Shown one piece after another: positions 24,903-33,670 of a stretch of 33,774 bases of DNA; position 1 is the first letter of the stretch, and every line of letters begins with the position of its first letter. The DNA comes from Nostoc sp. GT001 (GTDB lineage Bacteria; Cyanobacteriota; Cyanobacteriia; Cyanobacteriales; Nostocaceae): the NCBI RefSeq assembly GCF_030382115.1, contig NZ_JAUDRJ010000003.1, positions 1,103,755-1,137,528 of the forward strand. The letters run 5' to 3'. A model generated the notes under the pieces. The model was given only the letters and a program-made list of their open reading frames with translations. It had not been told where the DNA came from and searched no databases. Position numbers and translations under genes: made by a program.

Positions 24903-25991
24903 TTATTCGTCAATCTGCCATGAATCCTTAGTTAATTCTTCATCCAGAATTTTCTTAGGACGCACGATGATAATAATTTGTCCTAATAAAGGAATTTCTG
25001 GCTCAGTTTCAAACCATTGAAAATCTAATTCACCACCATTTTCAACGACAAAATAGCTGGAGGCATCCCATTCTCGTTGGGCACGATCTATCACAACTAC
25101 GACTGGCCCTGTTTGGCTTTGGGTTTGGATGGGGAAGCGATCGCTATTCGCTAAAATCACTACTGGATCTTCTGCCGCCAATAGCACTTGCCAACCTGGT
25201 AAGGGAACCCAAGCTTGCTCTCCAGAAAACTTAACCAGGCGAAATGGTTCAATTTCTGTCAGTATGGGCACAGCTTGCAAGTCTTGCCGTGATAATGGCA
25301 ACTCGCCTACTACAGGCAAGATTCGGGGTAACTGTTCTTCAAATTCCAGGCGGTAAAACGGTAAAATTGGCGCTGGACGCTGGGGAACGGTAGTAAAATC
25401 AGTTAGTAACTGTTCGATTTTTTGCCTTGCACCTGGCGTGTGAGCAAAACGCAAACCTTTGGCAATTAGGCGCGATCGCTGTTGCAAATCTGCATTTTGG
25501 CGTGCCAGTTTCCAAACTTGGTGAGCAACCGCATCCCCAGGATGGGCAGAAAATCCTTCTGGTAAAGTGCGGTAATAAGAGAACTCTTTCAGGGCTTTTG
25601 CTATATCTCGTGCCTCATCAGCATCAACATTGTGGACGAAGATTAGTTCGGCGGCGGCGGCGCGTTCTTCTTGAGTAAGTAAACGTAGCTCGTATAAAAC
25701 ATCGCTGCCACGTGTAGTATAGTGCGATCGCGTTTCTGCCGATACTCCAAACTTTTCCAAAGAATTGTAAACTTGAGAACCAACAACCACCTGATTTTGT
25801 TGAATCGGCTCAAATCCAGTCGCCTCAAAAATTTCTTGGGGGTTGAAACCGGTTTTTAGCAACGAGGCGATCGCGGCTCCCCATTCCACCCAGTTGCCTT
25901 GTTTTTGCCTCAGTTTTCGGAATAACTCTTGTGCTACATCATTGTTAGCATTATCTTCGGGATTCTGAGTGTTGGGTGGTAAATCAGTCAT
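24903..25991 (-). CDS. raf1: Rubisco accumulation factor 1
   Basis: Assembly chaperone that brings RbcL dimers together before RbcS binding. The 362-residue protein has the N-terminal alpha domain of the family (about 22-215), with WVEWGAAIASLLKTGFNPQE, EATGFEPIQQNQV, the long helices around VHNVDADEARDIAKALKEF and the RLIAKGLRFAHTPGARQKIEQ segment. A linker and a beta domain follow (about 225-350), with VIDRAQREWDASSYFVVE. Cytoplasmic; no export signal. Start ATG at 25991. It is divergent from the response-regulator gene and not near rbcL in this window. Confidence 0.92.
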   Translation of the reverse strand: MTDLPPNTQNPEDNANNDVAQELFRKLRQKQGNWVEWGAAIASLLKTGFNPQEIFEATGFEPIQQNQVVVGSQVYNSLEKFGVSAETRSHYTTRGSDVLYELRLLTQEERAAAAELIFVHNVDADEARDIAKALKEFSYYRTLPEGFSAHPGDAVAHQVWKLARQNADLQQRSRLIAKGLRFAHTPGARQKIEQLLTDFTTVPQRPAPILPFYRLEFEEQLPRILPVVGELPLSRQDLQAVPILTEIEPFRLVKFSGEQAWVPLPGWQVLLAAEDPVVILANSDRFPIQTQSQTGPVVVVIDRAQREWDASSYFVVENGGELDFQWFETEPEIPLLGQIIIIVRPKKILDEELTKDSWQIDE

Positions 25992-26299
25992 AATCGGAGT
26001 GCGAGCTTCAACTTGAGAGGTTAATTAATACCTCATGAGCAAGTCTTATTTTAATCTATACCCAGACCTACACCTCATCCACGATCAAAACTGCCATAGT
26101 TTCGCTAATTTAGTTGGTTTTTCTAGCGCAACATTTTTAATTCAGATATTTGGGCAAATAAATTTTCTCTGTAGCGCTCACTATTAGCATTCTCAAATAT
26201 GCAAAATAACTCAGTATAAACCCTTGGCGCTCTTCGGCTATTCTCAACTAAACTTGGTATGGAATATAACAAGAGAGTGAATATTTAAAGGAAAATCTT
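25992..26299. other. Divergent promoter gap between raf1 and the response regulator
   Basis: 308 bp without a supported gene; a 51-codon open frame from 26035 has no recognisable features. AAAGGAAAA just before 26300 is the ribosome-binding site of the regulator gene. No clear repeat or operator was found. Confidence 0.5.
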
Positions 26300-27244
26300 A
26301 TGGATAAACCCAATCTCGAAATTGATAAAGTCCAATCTCAAGTTATGACTCTCGAACGACCAAAAAAGCTGAAAATACTGGTAGTTGACGATGAGCCAGA
26401 TAATCTAGATTTACTTTATCGCACATTTCGACGCGACTTTAATGTTCTGAAAGCTGATAGTGGGGTGAACGCTCTACAAGTTTTGGCAACAGAAGGGGAG
26501 GTAGCGGTGATTATCTCCGATCAACGGATGCCAGAAATGAAAGGAACTGAATTTCTCAGCAAAACTGTACCTCAGTTTCCCGATACAGTAAGAATAATTC
26601 TCACTGGATTTACTGATATAGAAGACTTGGTAGAAGCAATTAATGCTGGGCAAGTCTACAAATATATCACCAAGCCTTGGGACCCAGGGGAACTAAAGGC
26701 AGTGGTACAAAGAGCAGCCGAAACCTATGACTTGCTCAAGCAACGTACAGAAGAATTACGCCGTGCTCATGCTCAAATGGCGCTGCTGAGTGTTTTGGTA
26801 CAGGTAACTCAAGCTGCTTCTAGCTTAGAAGAAACTCTCGCTCCCATTGCTAGAGCTGTGAGTGAAACTTTTGGAGCAGACGGCTGTATTTTACAACTTA
26901 CAGATGGAAATACTCTGGTTGCAACTCAAGGAACTTACAGCGACACAGGTACAATAGAAAATTGGCTATCTCAAGATCCACTAACCAGGGAAGCGATCGC
27001 CACGGGACAAATGCAAGTTTCCTTAAATGTACTTAAAGACACTAAATTAGTTGATGCGATTCACTACCAAAATACGGGTGTGCAAGCACATTTAGTGATC
27101 CCAATTAGCTACCGCAATCAACTTTTGGGTGTATTGTCGCTCCAGTGGAAACAACCTTGCACTTTGCGAGAAGATGAATTAGTGCTAATTAATTTATCAG
27201 CACAACTGGTGGCGATCGCTCTGACTAGTAGTCACTCTCATTAA
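26300..27244 (+). CDS. Response regulator with receiver and GAF domains
   Basis: Two-component output protein of 314 residues. The receiver domain (about 25-145) has the acidic pair Asp30-Asp31 in VVDDEPDN, the phosphoacceptor Asp74 in ISDQRMP, Thr102 in LTGFTD and Lys125 in TKPWDP, so it should be phosphorylated. A helical linker (about 140-165) follows, then a GAF domain (about 170-310) that could bind a small molecule or a chromophore; no Cys in a bilin-type motif is seen. There is no DNA-binding or enzymatic output domain. No histidine kinase is adjacent. Confidence 0.9.
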   Translation: MDKPNLEIDKVQSQVMTLERPKKLKILVVDDEPDNLDLLYRTFRRDFNVLKADSGVNALQVLATEGEVAVIISDQRMPEMKGTEFLSKTVPQFPDTVRIILTGFTDIEDLVEAINAGQVYKYITKPWDPGELKAVVQRAAETYDLLKQRTEELRRAHAQMALLSVLVQVTQAASSLEETLAPIARAVSETFGADGCILQLTDGNTLVATQGTYSDTGTIENWLSQDPLTREAIATGQMQVSLNVLKDTKLVDAIHYQNTGVQAHLVIPISYRNQLLGVLSLQWKQPCTLREDELVLINLSAQLVAIALTSSHSH

Positions 27245-27254
27245 GGTATTGTGT

Positions 27255-27335
27255 AGTTGTCATTAGTCATTTGTCCTTTATCTTTGGCAAATGACGAATG
27301 ACTGATGATCAATGACTTATTGACCAATGACTAAC
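27255..27335. repeat. Heptamer array that contains the menG start codon
   Basis: GTCATTA/GTCATTT units (27258-27275), then inverted-sense ATGACGA, ATGACTG, ATGATCA, ATGACTT and finally ATGACTA (27327-27333), whose ATG is the menG start. The array is thus both intergenic repeat and leader of menG. Confidence 0.75.
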
Positions 27336-28031
27336 GAAATTCAGTCCATTTTTAACCGTATTGCTCCAGTTTATGACCAATTAAACGATTGGTTGAGTCT
27401 GGGACAGCATCGAATCTGGAAAGAAATGGCAGTAAAATGGAGTGCAGCTAAACCAGGAGATACTGCATTAGATTTGTGTTGCGGTAGTGGTGATTTAGCT
27501 TTACGTTTGGCACGGCGTATCGGAGCAATAGGACAGGTGTATGGAGTAGATTTTTCCCCAAACCTGCTAGAAAACGCTAGAGAACGCTCCCAAAAGCAGT
27601 ACCCGCAACCTGCTATCAACTGGGTAGAAGCTGATGTCCTCAATTTACCCTTTGACGACAACCAATTTGATGCCGCAACAATGGGCTATGGTTTAAGAAA
27701 TGTTAAAGATATTCCCCGCAGTCTCCAAGAGCTATACCGGGTTTTGAAACCGGGAGCTAAAGCCGCAATTTTAGACTTTCATCGACCGAGTAATCCTCAG
27801 CTACGCGCTTTTCAGCAGTTGTATCTGGACAGTTTTGTAGTGCCAGTTGCCAGTTATTTAGGCTTAAAAGAAGAATATGCTTACATCAGTCCCAGCTTAG
27901 ATCGTTTTCCCATCGGTAAAGAGCAAATAGAGTTAGCTCATCAAGTTGGTTTTGCAGTTGCCACACACTACCCCATTGCGAACGGTATGATGGGAGTGCT
28001 AGTGCTTAGTAAGTTAGGAGTTATTAGTTAA
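27327..28031 (+). CDS. menG: Demethylquinone C-methyltransferase (MenG/UbiE family)
   Basis: SAM-dependent methyltransferase of 234 residues. It has the UbiE/MenG opening FNRIAPVYDQLND (9-21), SAM motif I LDLCCGSGDLA (48-58), VDFSPNLLENAR, and MGYGLRNVKD and GAKAAILDFHRP further on. In cyanobacteria the enzyme adds the last methyl to the phylloquinone ring, used in photosystem I. The ATG at 27327 lies in a heptamer repeat and no usual Shine-Dalgarno sequence is near; the next in-frame ATG would remove the conserved N-terminus, so this start is probably right. It may be transcribed with the regulator gene upstream (82-bp gap). Confidence 0.93.
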   Translation: MTNEIQSIFNRIAPVYDQLNDWLSLGQHRIWKEMAVKWSAAKPGDTALDLCCGSGDLALRLARRIGAIGQVYGVDFSPNLLENARERSQKQYPQPAINWVEADVLNLPFDDNQFDAATMGYGLRNVKDIPRSLQELYRVLKPGAKAAILDFHRPSNPQLRAFQQLYLDSFVVPVASYLGLKEEYAYISPSLDRFPIGKEQIELAHQVGFAVATHYPIANGMMGVLVLSKLGVIS

Positions 28032-28080
28032 AAGTTATGAATTATGAGTAGTGATAAATTCTCATTTAAAATTTATCATT

Positions 28081-28165
28081 CCTAACTCTTAACTCTTGTA
28101 CAGACGCGATTAATCGCGTCTCTAATGTTAACTCTTAACTCCTAACACTAAGCTCTAACCTCCTA
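28081..28165. repeat. Palindrome and TAACTCT-type heptamers before the DUF445 gene
   Basis: The perfect 20-bp palindrome AGACGCGATTAATCGCGTCT (28102-28121) lies between CCTAACTCTTAACTCTT (28081-28097) and TAACTCTTAACTCCTAAC (28129-28146), with two more heptamer-like units up to 28165. The repeats fill the leader of the next gene, leaving it without a clear ribosome-binding site. Confidence 0.65.
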
Positions 28166-28183
28166 ACTTTTTAAATTCTTCCC

Positions 28184-29419
28184 TTGGACTGGTCTCATCT
28201 TTGGCTTTATGTGTCTCCCCCGGTACTGGGTGGAATTATTGGCTATTTCACAAATGATATAGCCATCAAAATGTTGTTCCGTCCTTACCGAGCAATTTAC
28301 ATTGCTGGACGAAGAGTACCCTTCACCCCTGGATTGATTCCCCGCAACCAGGAACGTTTGGCTTTGAATATTTCTAACACAATCATGGGGTCACTTTTGA
28401 CACCGGAAGAATTGCAAAATCTGGCGCGGCGTTTGTTGCAAACAGAACGCGTGCAATCAGCAATTCTTTGGTTGTTGCAGTTAGCAATTGAACAAATTAA
28501 AACAGATAAAAACGAGAAAAGTGCCAAAATTGTAGCGGGTATTTTGCGGGATTTACTAGGGGAATCTTTGCCACGGTTGCTTAAGGTTTTAGCGCGGCGT
28601 GAAGATTTTTTAGAAGCGCAGATAAATCAAATTTTTGACCAGATATTGCTGGAATTTCAACTGAGTGAAGAACAAGCTACAAGGCTTGCTGATTGGTTGT
28701 TGCAAGTAGTTTTACCGCCGGATCTTTTACGCCAAACAATAGTTGATTTTTTGACAGACCGCACGATTCAAATTATCGATGAAGGCTTCCGCGAAAAAAC
28801 CAGCGGGACTTATTGGGTAGTAGCAAATTTGTTTGGCTTACGTAATACTCTTACACGCTTACGGACTTTTTGTTTGGATGAAAAAGAGGCTGCTAATAGT
28901 CGCTTGCAGGAATTGACTCAAGATTTGCAGATTCGCGATCGCATTCGGAAATTACTGCAAAATTTATCATTACAAAACTTGCCAATGGGGACGGTTCGCC
29001 AACTCCGAAAAACCACCCGTGAAAGTGTCCGTCATTACTTACAAAATAGTGGCAGCGATTTTTTACAAGGATTAACTGATTCTGTTGATTGGGAAAATAT
29101 TGCTGTAGTACTACTGAATCGTGTTAGTACTTCACCAGTTGTCAGTACTTCTTTAGAAGTCATGAGTCAAGAATTGGCTCTAATTTTAGAGAAGTATTTG
29201 GAAAAAGATTTAGAAGCAATTGTTGCGCAAGCAATTCCGATTTTGTCAATAGATCAAGTGATAGTTGACCGGGTGAAATCAACTTCACCTGCTGATTTAG
29301 AAGCTGCTATTGAAGGAATTGTGAAAAATGAATTGCAAGCGATTGTGACTTTAGGTGGTGTTTTAGGTTTTGTTATTGGGTTATTGCAAACAGTGTTTTT
29401 AGTATTAAGTCAATATTAA
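28184..29419 (+). CDS. UPF0754 (DUF445) membrane protein
   Basis: A 411-residue protein with a hydrophobic N-terminal segment (about 8-25; [20 protein letters not shown]) and a C-terminal one (about 388-408), joined by a long, helical, soluble middle. The N-terminal segment with FRP and [13 protein letters not shown] is typical of the family. Function is unknown. The start is TTG at 28184; the first internal ATG falls after the conserved N-terminal segment, so TTG is favoured even though it lacks a Shine-Dalgarno sequence. It follows menG by 152 bp. Confidence 0.85.
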   Translation: MDWSHLWLYVSPPVLGGIIGYFTNDIAIKMLFRPYRAIYIAGRRVPFTPGLIPRNQERLALNISNTIMGSLLTPEELQNLARRLLQTERVQSAILWLLQLAIEQIKTDKNEKSAKIVAGILRDLLGESLPRLLKVLARREDFLEAQINQIFDQILLEFQLSEEQATRLADWLLQVVLPPDLLRQTIVDFLTDRTIQIIDEGFREKTSGTYWVVANLFGLRNTLTRLRTFCLDEKEAANSRLQELTQDLQIRDRIRKLLQNLSLQNLPMGTVRQLRKTTRESVRHYLQNSGSDFLQGLTDSVDWENIAVVLLNRVSTSPVVSTSLEVMSQELALILEKYLEKDLEAIVAQAIPILSIDQVIVDRVKSTSPADLEAAIEGIVKNELQAIVTLGGVLGFVIGLLQTVFLVLSQY

Positions 29420-29492
29420 TTTTCTGCAAATTTGTATTAAATTAGAGTTGCAAGTTCTGCCGATTTTGAAATGAGTGAAATTGAGCGATCGC

Positions 29493-30089
29493 TTAACTCA
29501 AAATCTGTGCTAAATCCAAGACAAACCCTGGTAATACATCCTCTCCTGATAAGCTAGTAGGCGATGTCTCCGACGGGCTACGCCTACGCAGAATCTCAAC
29601 TTCCTGTCCTGGACGGTAAATTTCCACCTGTTGATTCTGGGGGTCAATCAGCCAGCCTAAACGCACACCGTTGTCAATATACTCCTGCATTTTTTGTTGC
29701 ACAGTCTTTAAGCTGTCTGAAGCAGAGCGTAATTCTACCGCAAAATCTGGAGCGAGTGGTAGGAATTTGTCGGGGTCTGGATTCAGAGCTTCTAATCGCT
29801 TGCGACTCACCCAGGATGCATCTGGAGAGCGATTTGCACCATTGGGGAGTTTAAAACCTGTAGAAGAATCAAAAGCCAAACCTGTGCCATCAGCGTCAGC
29901 CCAATTACCTAAACGCTGTGTAAGTCTACTATTTCGATTTCCGCTTTCCCATCCAGTTGGTGGCATGATAATTAATTCTCCCTCTGCGGTGCGCTCAAGT
30001 CGCAAATCTCGATTATTCTGACACAGTTGGAAGAACTGCTCATCTGTTAGTTCAATGGTGGGGCTGAGGTTCAGAATTAGGGCAGTCAC
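29493..30089 (-). CDS. Uma2-type (DUF820) PD-(D/E)XK nuclease-fold protein
   Basis: Uma2 proteins are very numerous in cyanobacteria; most have unknown substrates. I see LTDEQFFQLCQNN near the start, then the core fold with SPDASWV, PDFAVELRS (Asp and Glu of the active site) and a Lys-containing QQKMQEYIDNG, followed by the terminal DVLPGFVLDL. I use the GTG at 30089, preceded by GGAG at about 10 nt and giving the usual N-terminus; a TTG start at 30110 would add seven residues that overlap repeat DNA. Near the C-terminus an Arg/Ser/Pro/Thr insert (about 168-179) comes from the repeat at 29557-29587. Confidence 0.83.
   Translation of the reverse strand: MTALILNLSPTIELTDEQFFQLCQNNRDLRLERTAEGELIIMPPTGWESGNRNSRLTQRLGNWADADGTGLAFDSSTGFKLPNGANRSPDASWVSRKRLEALNPDPDKFLPLAPDFAVELRSASDSLKTVQQKMQEYIDNGVRLGWLIDPQNQQVEIYRPGQEVEILRRRSPSETSPTSLSGEDVLPGFVLDLAQILS
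29557..29587. repeat. 31-bp palindromic repeat inside the Uma2 gene
   Basis: GTAGGCG (29557-29563) and CGCCTAC (29581-29587) flank ATGTCTCCGACGGGCTA. This kind of sequence is common between genes in Nostoc. Here it is translated on the minus strand in frame as the extra segment near the Uma2 C-terminus. Confidence 0.65.
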
Positions 30090-30105
30090 GTCGCTTCGCT
30101 CCGAA

Positions 30106-30133
30106 TTCAAAATTCAAAATTCAAAATTCAAAA
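30106..30133. repeat. TTCAAAA heptamer x4
   Basis: Four perfect tandem copies of TTCAAAA, just upstream of the Uma2 start on the minus strand. The A/T-rich composition contrasts with the G/C-rich arrays elsewhere, but the 7-bp period is the same. Confidence 0.85.
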
Positions 30134-30225
30134 TTAATGATCCCCATAAATAAATTTGGGGGGGTTGTATCATGAGTCGTTTTCGGTCATAGTTGTCTCT
30201 CAAGCTTGCTAATTGTAGCGTAGCA

Positions 30226-31581
30226 CTAGTAAGAATTTAGCTTGCTATTCAAAGGCTCAATATATGCTTGTAGAGTATCTTTAACTTTAGAAGGTTGACG
30301 AACTGGAGCGATCGCAGAATAATCTGGTTTTACTGTCCAGTCATAATGACGAAGTAGTGTGGAAAGCACGATTTTCATTTCCATCTGGGCAAATTCCATG
30401 CCTAAACAACTATGCGAACCATAACCAAAACCCATTAGTGCTAAAGGATGTTTCTTATCTTCTTCACGAGGTGGTGCAAAGCGATCGGGGTCGAAGCTAT
30501 CGGGATCGGTATACAGTTCTGGTAAACGGTGAGTCAGCATGGGTGAGATAGTCACAAACCAACCAGCAGGGATGCGATAGCCTCCATACTCAATATCTTT
30601 GAGGACACCACGATTATAGGCATACACTGGCGGATAGAGCCGTTCAACTTCTTTTAGGACATTTGTTAACTGCGGAAGTTGTTTGAGATGGGACAGGTTA
30701 AGGGAATTATTTCCCACAACTGCTAATTGTTCTTGGCGCAGTCGTTCTCGCCATTCTGGGTGATTACCTAATTCAAAGATTACCCAAGTCAGCAATGAGG
30801 CTGTTGTCTCGTGTCCAGCAAATAGTAATAATAGTGCCTCATTGATTATCTGTGCTTCGCTCAATTTATTGCCGTCTTCATCAACAGCGGCTAGCAGTAA
30901 TCCCAAAACATCTTTTGATTCTTCTAAATTACCTTGCTCGATACGTTGGGCGATTACTTCACGCAAGAAAGCCACTAACTTACCCCTAGCGTTTTGACCG
31001 CGACCATATAAGGTAAAAGGGACATTCCATTTCAATATTGCCATACTGCTATCTATCAGTTGTGTAAACCACTGACTGGTTTGCTCAACTTCGCTCTTGT
31101 TCTGACTTCCCAAAAACAGGCGAGTCGCAACTATCAGAGTAAGCTGGCGGAAACTAGAATTTAAGGAAATCGTTCCTCGCTCTCCCCAATCTTTGAGGAA
31201 GTCTTGCACAATATTTTGAATGGTGTCGAAGTATGTAGCGATCGCTTTTCCGTGAAATGCTGGATACATCAAGCGACGAGTTAGGCGATGTTCTTCCCCA
31301 TCTTGTAATAAAATATTGTTGCCAAATGTTGATTCTAAGAAATACCAACCGATCCGCGACGACATATTTTCAGCTTGTTCTACCAGCACCAGCCGATTAG
31401 CATCAGGGCCAATTAAATAAGCACGTTTGTATCCCATGACCCTCGTCTTAAAAACTGAACCATGCTGCTGGAATCGTCGCCATAGATACAACTCTAAATC
31501 CCGAAATATTTCTAAAGTCTCCCCCAAGATGGGCAAGCCATAACTACCAGGCATTTCCTCGGCTGATTTTAGCTGCCGCAT
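30226..31581 (-). CDS. Cytochrome P450, CYP120-like
   Basis: Heme monooxygenase of 451 residues. Visible motifs: N-terminal MPGSYGLPILGETLE (about 10-24), the I-helix oxygen-binding FAGHETT (254-260), Glu311 and Arg314 of the ExxR motif (KEVERLYPP), the PERF-like DPDRF, and the heme ligand Cys392 in FGYGSHSCLG. The sequence resembles the CYP120 group; the Synechocystis member CYP120A1 hydroxylates retinoic acid. The substrate here is not known. GGAGG lies 9 nt before the ATG at 31581. It follows the Rieske gene by 70 bp on the same strand, so one transcript is likely. Confidence 0.93.
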   Translation of the reverse strand: MRQLKSAEEMPGSYGLPILGETLEIFRDLELYLWRRFQQHGSVFKTRVMGYKRAYLIGPDANRLVLVEQAENMSSRIGWYFLESTFGNNILLQDGEEHRLTRRLMYPAFHGKAIATYFDTIQNIVQDFLKDWGERGTISLNSSFRQLTLIVATRLFLGSQNKSEVEQTSQWFTQLIDSSMAILKWNVPFTLYGRGQNARGKLVAFLREVIAQRIEQGNLEESKDVLGLLLAAVDEDGNKLSEAQIINEALLLLFAGHETTASLLTWVIFELGNHPEWRERLRQEQLAVVGNNSLNLSHLKQLPQLTNVLKEVERLYPPVYAYNRGVLKDIEYGGYRIPAGWFVTISPMLTHRLPELYTDPDSFDPDRFAPPREEDKKHPLALMGFGYGSHSCLGMEFAQMEMKIVLSTLLRHYDWTVKPDYSAIAPVRQPSKVKDTLQAYIEPLNSKLNSY

Positions 31582-31651
31582 ATTTGAGTACCTCCAGCAG
31601 GAATTAGCTACAGTTTAATTGTAAAGGGCAGTTAGGCTTTGCAAATCAAAA

Positions 31652-32605
31652 TTACCAATTGTGGTAGAGTTTTTCTGCGTAGAACATAATCTCTTCATTT
31701 GGCAATCTAATTTTTGCTTTTTGTCGAGGATACAAACTTTCTACAGCACTTGTATCTTGCTCAATAACAGTGGCTGCTGCTTGTAAAACTGAGTTTTTAA
31801 ACAGAAATTTCATCAAAGGATTGACAACTTTGGCATACATCAAAATAAAATTTTTAGTGATTTTGTCTGTTTCTGGGTAGAGAATATGAACTTGAGTAAT
31901 ATCACCAATCGGCGTTTTAGCAAAAAAAGCTGTAGTTGAAGGAAATGCGTATTCTAGTGTGTTAGAAAGTGTTTTAGGAAAGATTCCCAAAATAGGATTT
32001 TTGATAATTTCTCCTAGCGTGTTATTGGCTCTCTTCAGTTCTTGTTTTACTGTGGCATAGTATCCTTTTTCTTCAAAAGAACTTACATTACAATATGTAA
32101 CTTTAAATAATTCTTTATGAGTACCATTTTGGTGATTATAGTCATAGTTAACCATCAGGTTAGTCAAAAACTCACCCTGAATACTTTTAACCCCAGTTAC
32201 TCCAATGAACTCGTATTCATCGACAATTTTTTGATGCAAATCTGGAATAGGTAATCTTGGCTCAAATCCACCATAAGTCCAGATGCAATCATTGCTAATA
32301 ATTAGCTCTAATTCTTTTGTAATTGGCTGACTGTCCTTTTTCTCTCCTTGCTGTAGCCTACCTTGCCCATCAAATTCTAGTGCATGAAAAGGACAAGCAA
32401 TAGTATCTCTATCTTGGCAAACCCAGCCATTTGATAAGGGTGCTTGCATATGCGGACAGATGTTATCAAGGGCAAACACTTCGCCTTTTTGGTTTTGCCA
32501 AATAACATAATCCTGTCCATTTAATGTGATTTTATTTGGTTTATTCACTCCCAATATAGATTTGTGCGCGATTAACCAAGGCGCACCAGGTAAAATTGGT
32601 TCCAT
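31652..32605 (-). CDS. Rieske non-heme iron oxygenase
   Basis: A 317-residue oxygenase. The N-terminal Rieske domain binds a 2Fe-2S cluster through Cys50/His52 (CPH) and Cys71/His74 (CPFH). A catalytic domain follows with NYDYNHQNGTH (153-163), where His158 and His163 form the H-x4-H iron site and Asp155 or a later acid completes it. This matches the family that includes pheophorbide/chlorophyllide-type and aromatic-ring hydroxylating enzymes; I cannot say which reaction. The ATG at 32605 has GGAGG 4 nt upstream. It leads a probable operon with the P450 and is divergent from tetR, whose product may repress it. Confidence 0.88.
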   Translation of the reverse strand: MEPILPGAPWLIAHKSILGVNKPNKITLNGQDYVIWQNQKGEVFALDNICPHMQAPLSNGWVCQDRDTIACPFHALEFDGQGRLQQGEKKDSQPITKELELIISNDCIWTYGGFEPRLPIPDLHQKIVDEYEFIGVTGVKSIQGEFLTNLMVNYDYNHQNGTHKELFKVTYCNVSSFEEKGYYATVKQELKRANNTLGEIIKNPILGIFPKTLSNTLEYAFPSTTAFFAKTPIGDITQVHILYPETDKITKNFILMYAKVVNPLMKFLFKNSVLQAAATVIEQDTSAVESLYPRQKAKIRLPNEEIMFYAEKLYHNW

Positions 32606-32776
32606 TTTTCCTCCAAAATCTTGATAATTTTTTGAAAAGTTGCTAGATGCGTTAGCAAAAGGTAACGCAATCTTGAAACTTCAAAGTTGTAGACAAGCTG
32701 GTGTCGCCTGTTCTACATCACTCTTTTTAATGTAAATTGGGATAACTAAAGTCTTGTCTGCAATAGACGAGTTAAT

Positions 32777-32815
32777 ACTACCGGGCATTTGCTCGGCTAA
32801 CTTCGGCTACTGCAT
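32777..32815 (-). pseudogene. Fragment of a second P450 5' end
   Basis: 39 bp on the minus strand match the start of the P450 gene (31543-31581) at about 31 of 39 positions. Translated, it reads M-Q-stop-P-K-L-A-E-Q-M-P-G-S against M-R-Q-L-K-S-A-E-E-M-P-G-S, with similarity fading toward an ACTTTAG shared 24 bp further on. The amber codon and loss of the rest mark it as dead. It lies upstream of the Rieske gene, so it suggests a former P450 there or a rearrangement. Confidence 0.6.
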
Positions 32816-32831
32816 GGACAAGTTATATAAT

Positions 32832-32861
32832 TAACTAATCATTTAGTTAGTTAATATTAAC
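32832..32861. promoter_or_regulatory. Candidate TetR operator in the Rieske-tetR divergent region
   Basis: Overlapping palindromes: TAACTAA-TCAT-TTAGTTA (32832-32849) and GTTAATATTAAC (32850-32861), with TTTAGTTAATA again at 32902-32912. It sits between the divergent genes and near the tetR start, the usual place for a TetR operator. Binding is inferred from position and symmetry only. Confidence 0.5.
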
Positions 32862-32938
32862 TTAATAAATTTCATCTTCTATGTCAACTACTAACCAAGT
32901 TTTTAGTTAATATATTTTCGTTATGCTGATGGAGCAAT

Positions 32939-33595
32939 GTGAGTCGTTCAACGCAGTCAAAATTCTCATCTAAAAAGCCGCGTCAGGTGCGCGATGCAGA
33001 AGCGACGAAAAAGCAGATTCTCGATGCGGCGGAAGCGGAGTTTGCCAGAAATGGACTTCAAGGAGCGCGGACAGGGGCGATCGCTAGAGGTGCAGGTGTC
33101 ACCACAGCGATGATTTACTACTACTTCCAGAGCAAGGAAGGGCTATATAAAGCAGTTCTGCAACGTCCGGCGGTAGAAATGCACGAAGGGTTTGAGCAGC
33201 TAAATTTGGATCAGTTACCACCAGAGGAAGCCTTGAAACTGCTTGTCAAAGAAGCGATCGCTTATGAAGCTGCTCACCCGCATAGAGGAATGCTTTGGTT
33301 CCAAGAAGCAAACCAAAATCAGGGGAAGTATTTTAAAGAGGGGAATTGGCAAGAAAATTTTAGCTATCTCATCAAGATTTTAGAGCGGGGGATGGCGGAA
33401 GGTTGTTTCCGTCAACTCGATCCATTTTTCACCACCCTGCATATTATTGGGGTTTGTAATATGTACTTCAACGCTTACGAAAATATTAAGCATACTAGAC
33501 CCGATTTGCAACTGCTAAGTCCAGAAATGATTGAGCAGCATACTCAAGCAGCAGTTAATTTTATCTTGGCTGGTGTGCGACGTAGTGAGGATTAG
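32939..33595 (+). CDS. TetR/AcrR-family transcriptional regulator
   Basis: A 218-residue protein with the N-terminal helix-turn-helix ILDAAEAEFARNGLQGARTG (about 28-47) and GVTTAMIYYYFQSKEGLYKA (about 53-72), the standard TetR recognition segment. The helical C-terminal part (about 80-210) would bind a ligand. The start is the GTG at 32939; GGAG is 4 nt upstream. It faces the Rieske-P450 pair and is the natural regulator for it. Confidence 0.9.
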   Translation: MSRSTQSKFSSKKPRQVRDAEATKKQILDAAEAEFARNGLQGARTGAIARGAGVTTAMIYYYFQSKEGLYKAVLQRPAVEMHEGFEQLNLDQLPPEEALKLLVKEAIAYEAAHPHRGMLWFQEANQNQGKYFKEGNWQENFSYLIKILERGMAEGCFRQLDPFFTTLHIIGVCNMYFNAYENIKHTRPDLQLLSPEMIEQHTQAAVNFILAGVRRSED

Positions 33596-33670
33596 GGATT
33601 GAATATTGGGTACTCAATCTATTGAGAAACCCAAGCGCTTAGGTTCTGTCTGATAAAATTAAGATATTAA

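Noticed and set aside
26035..26190. 51-codon open frame in the raf1-response regulator gap
   Set aside because: No ribosome-binding site, no domain, and composition like intergenic DNA.
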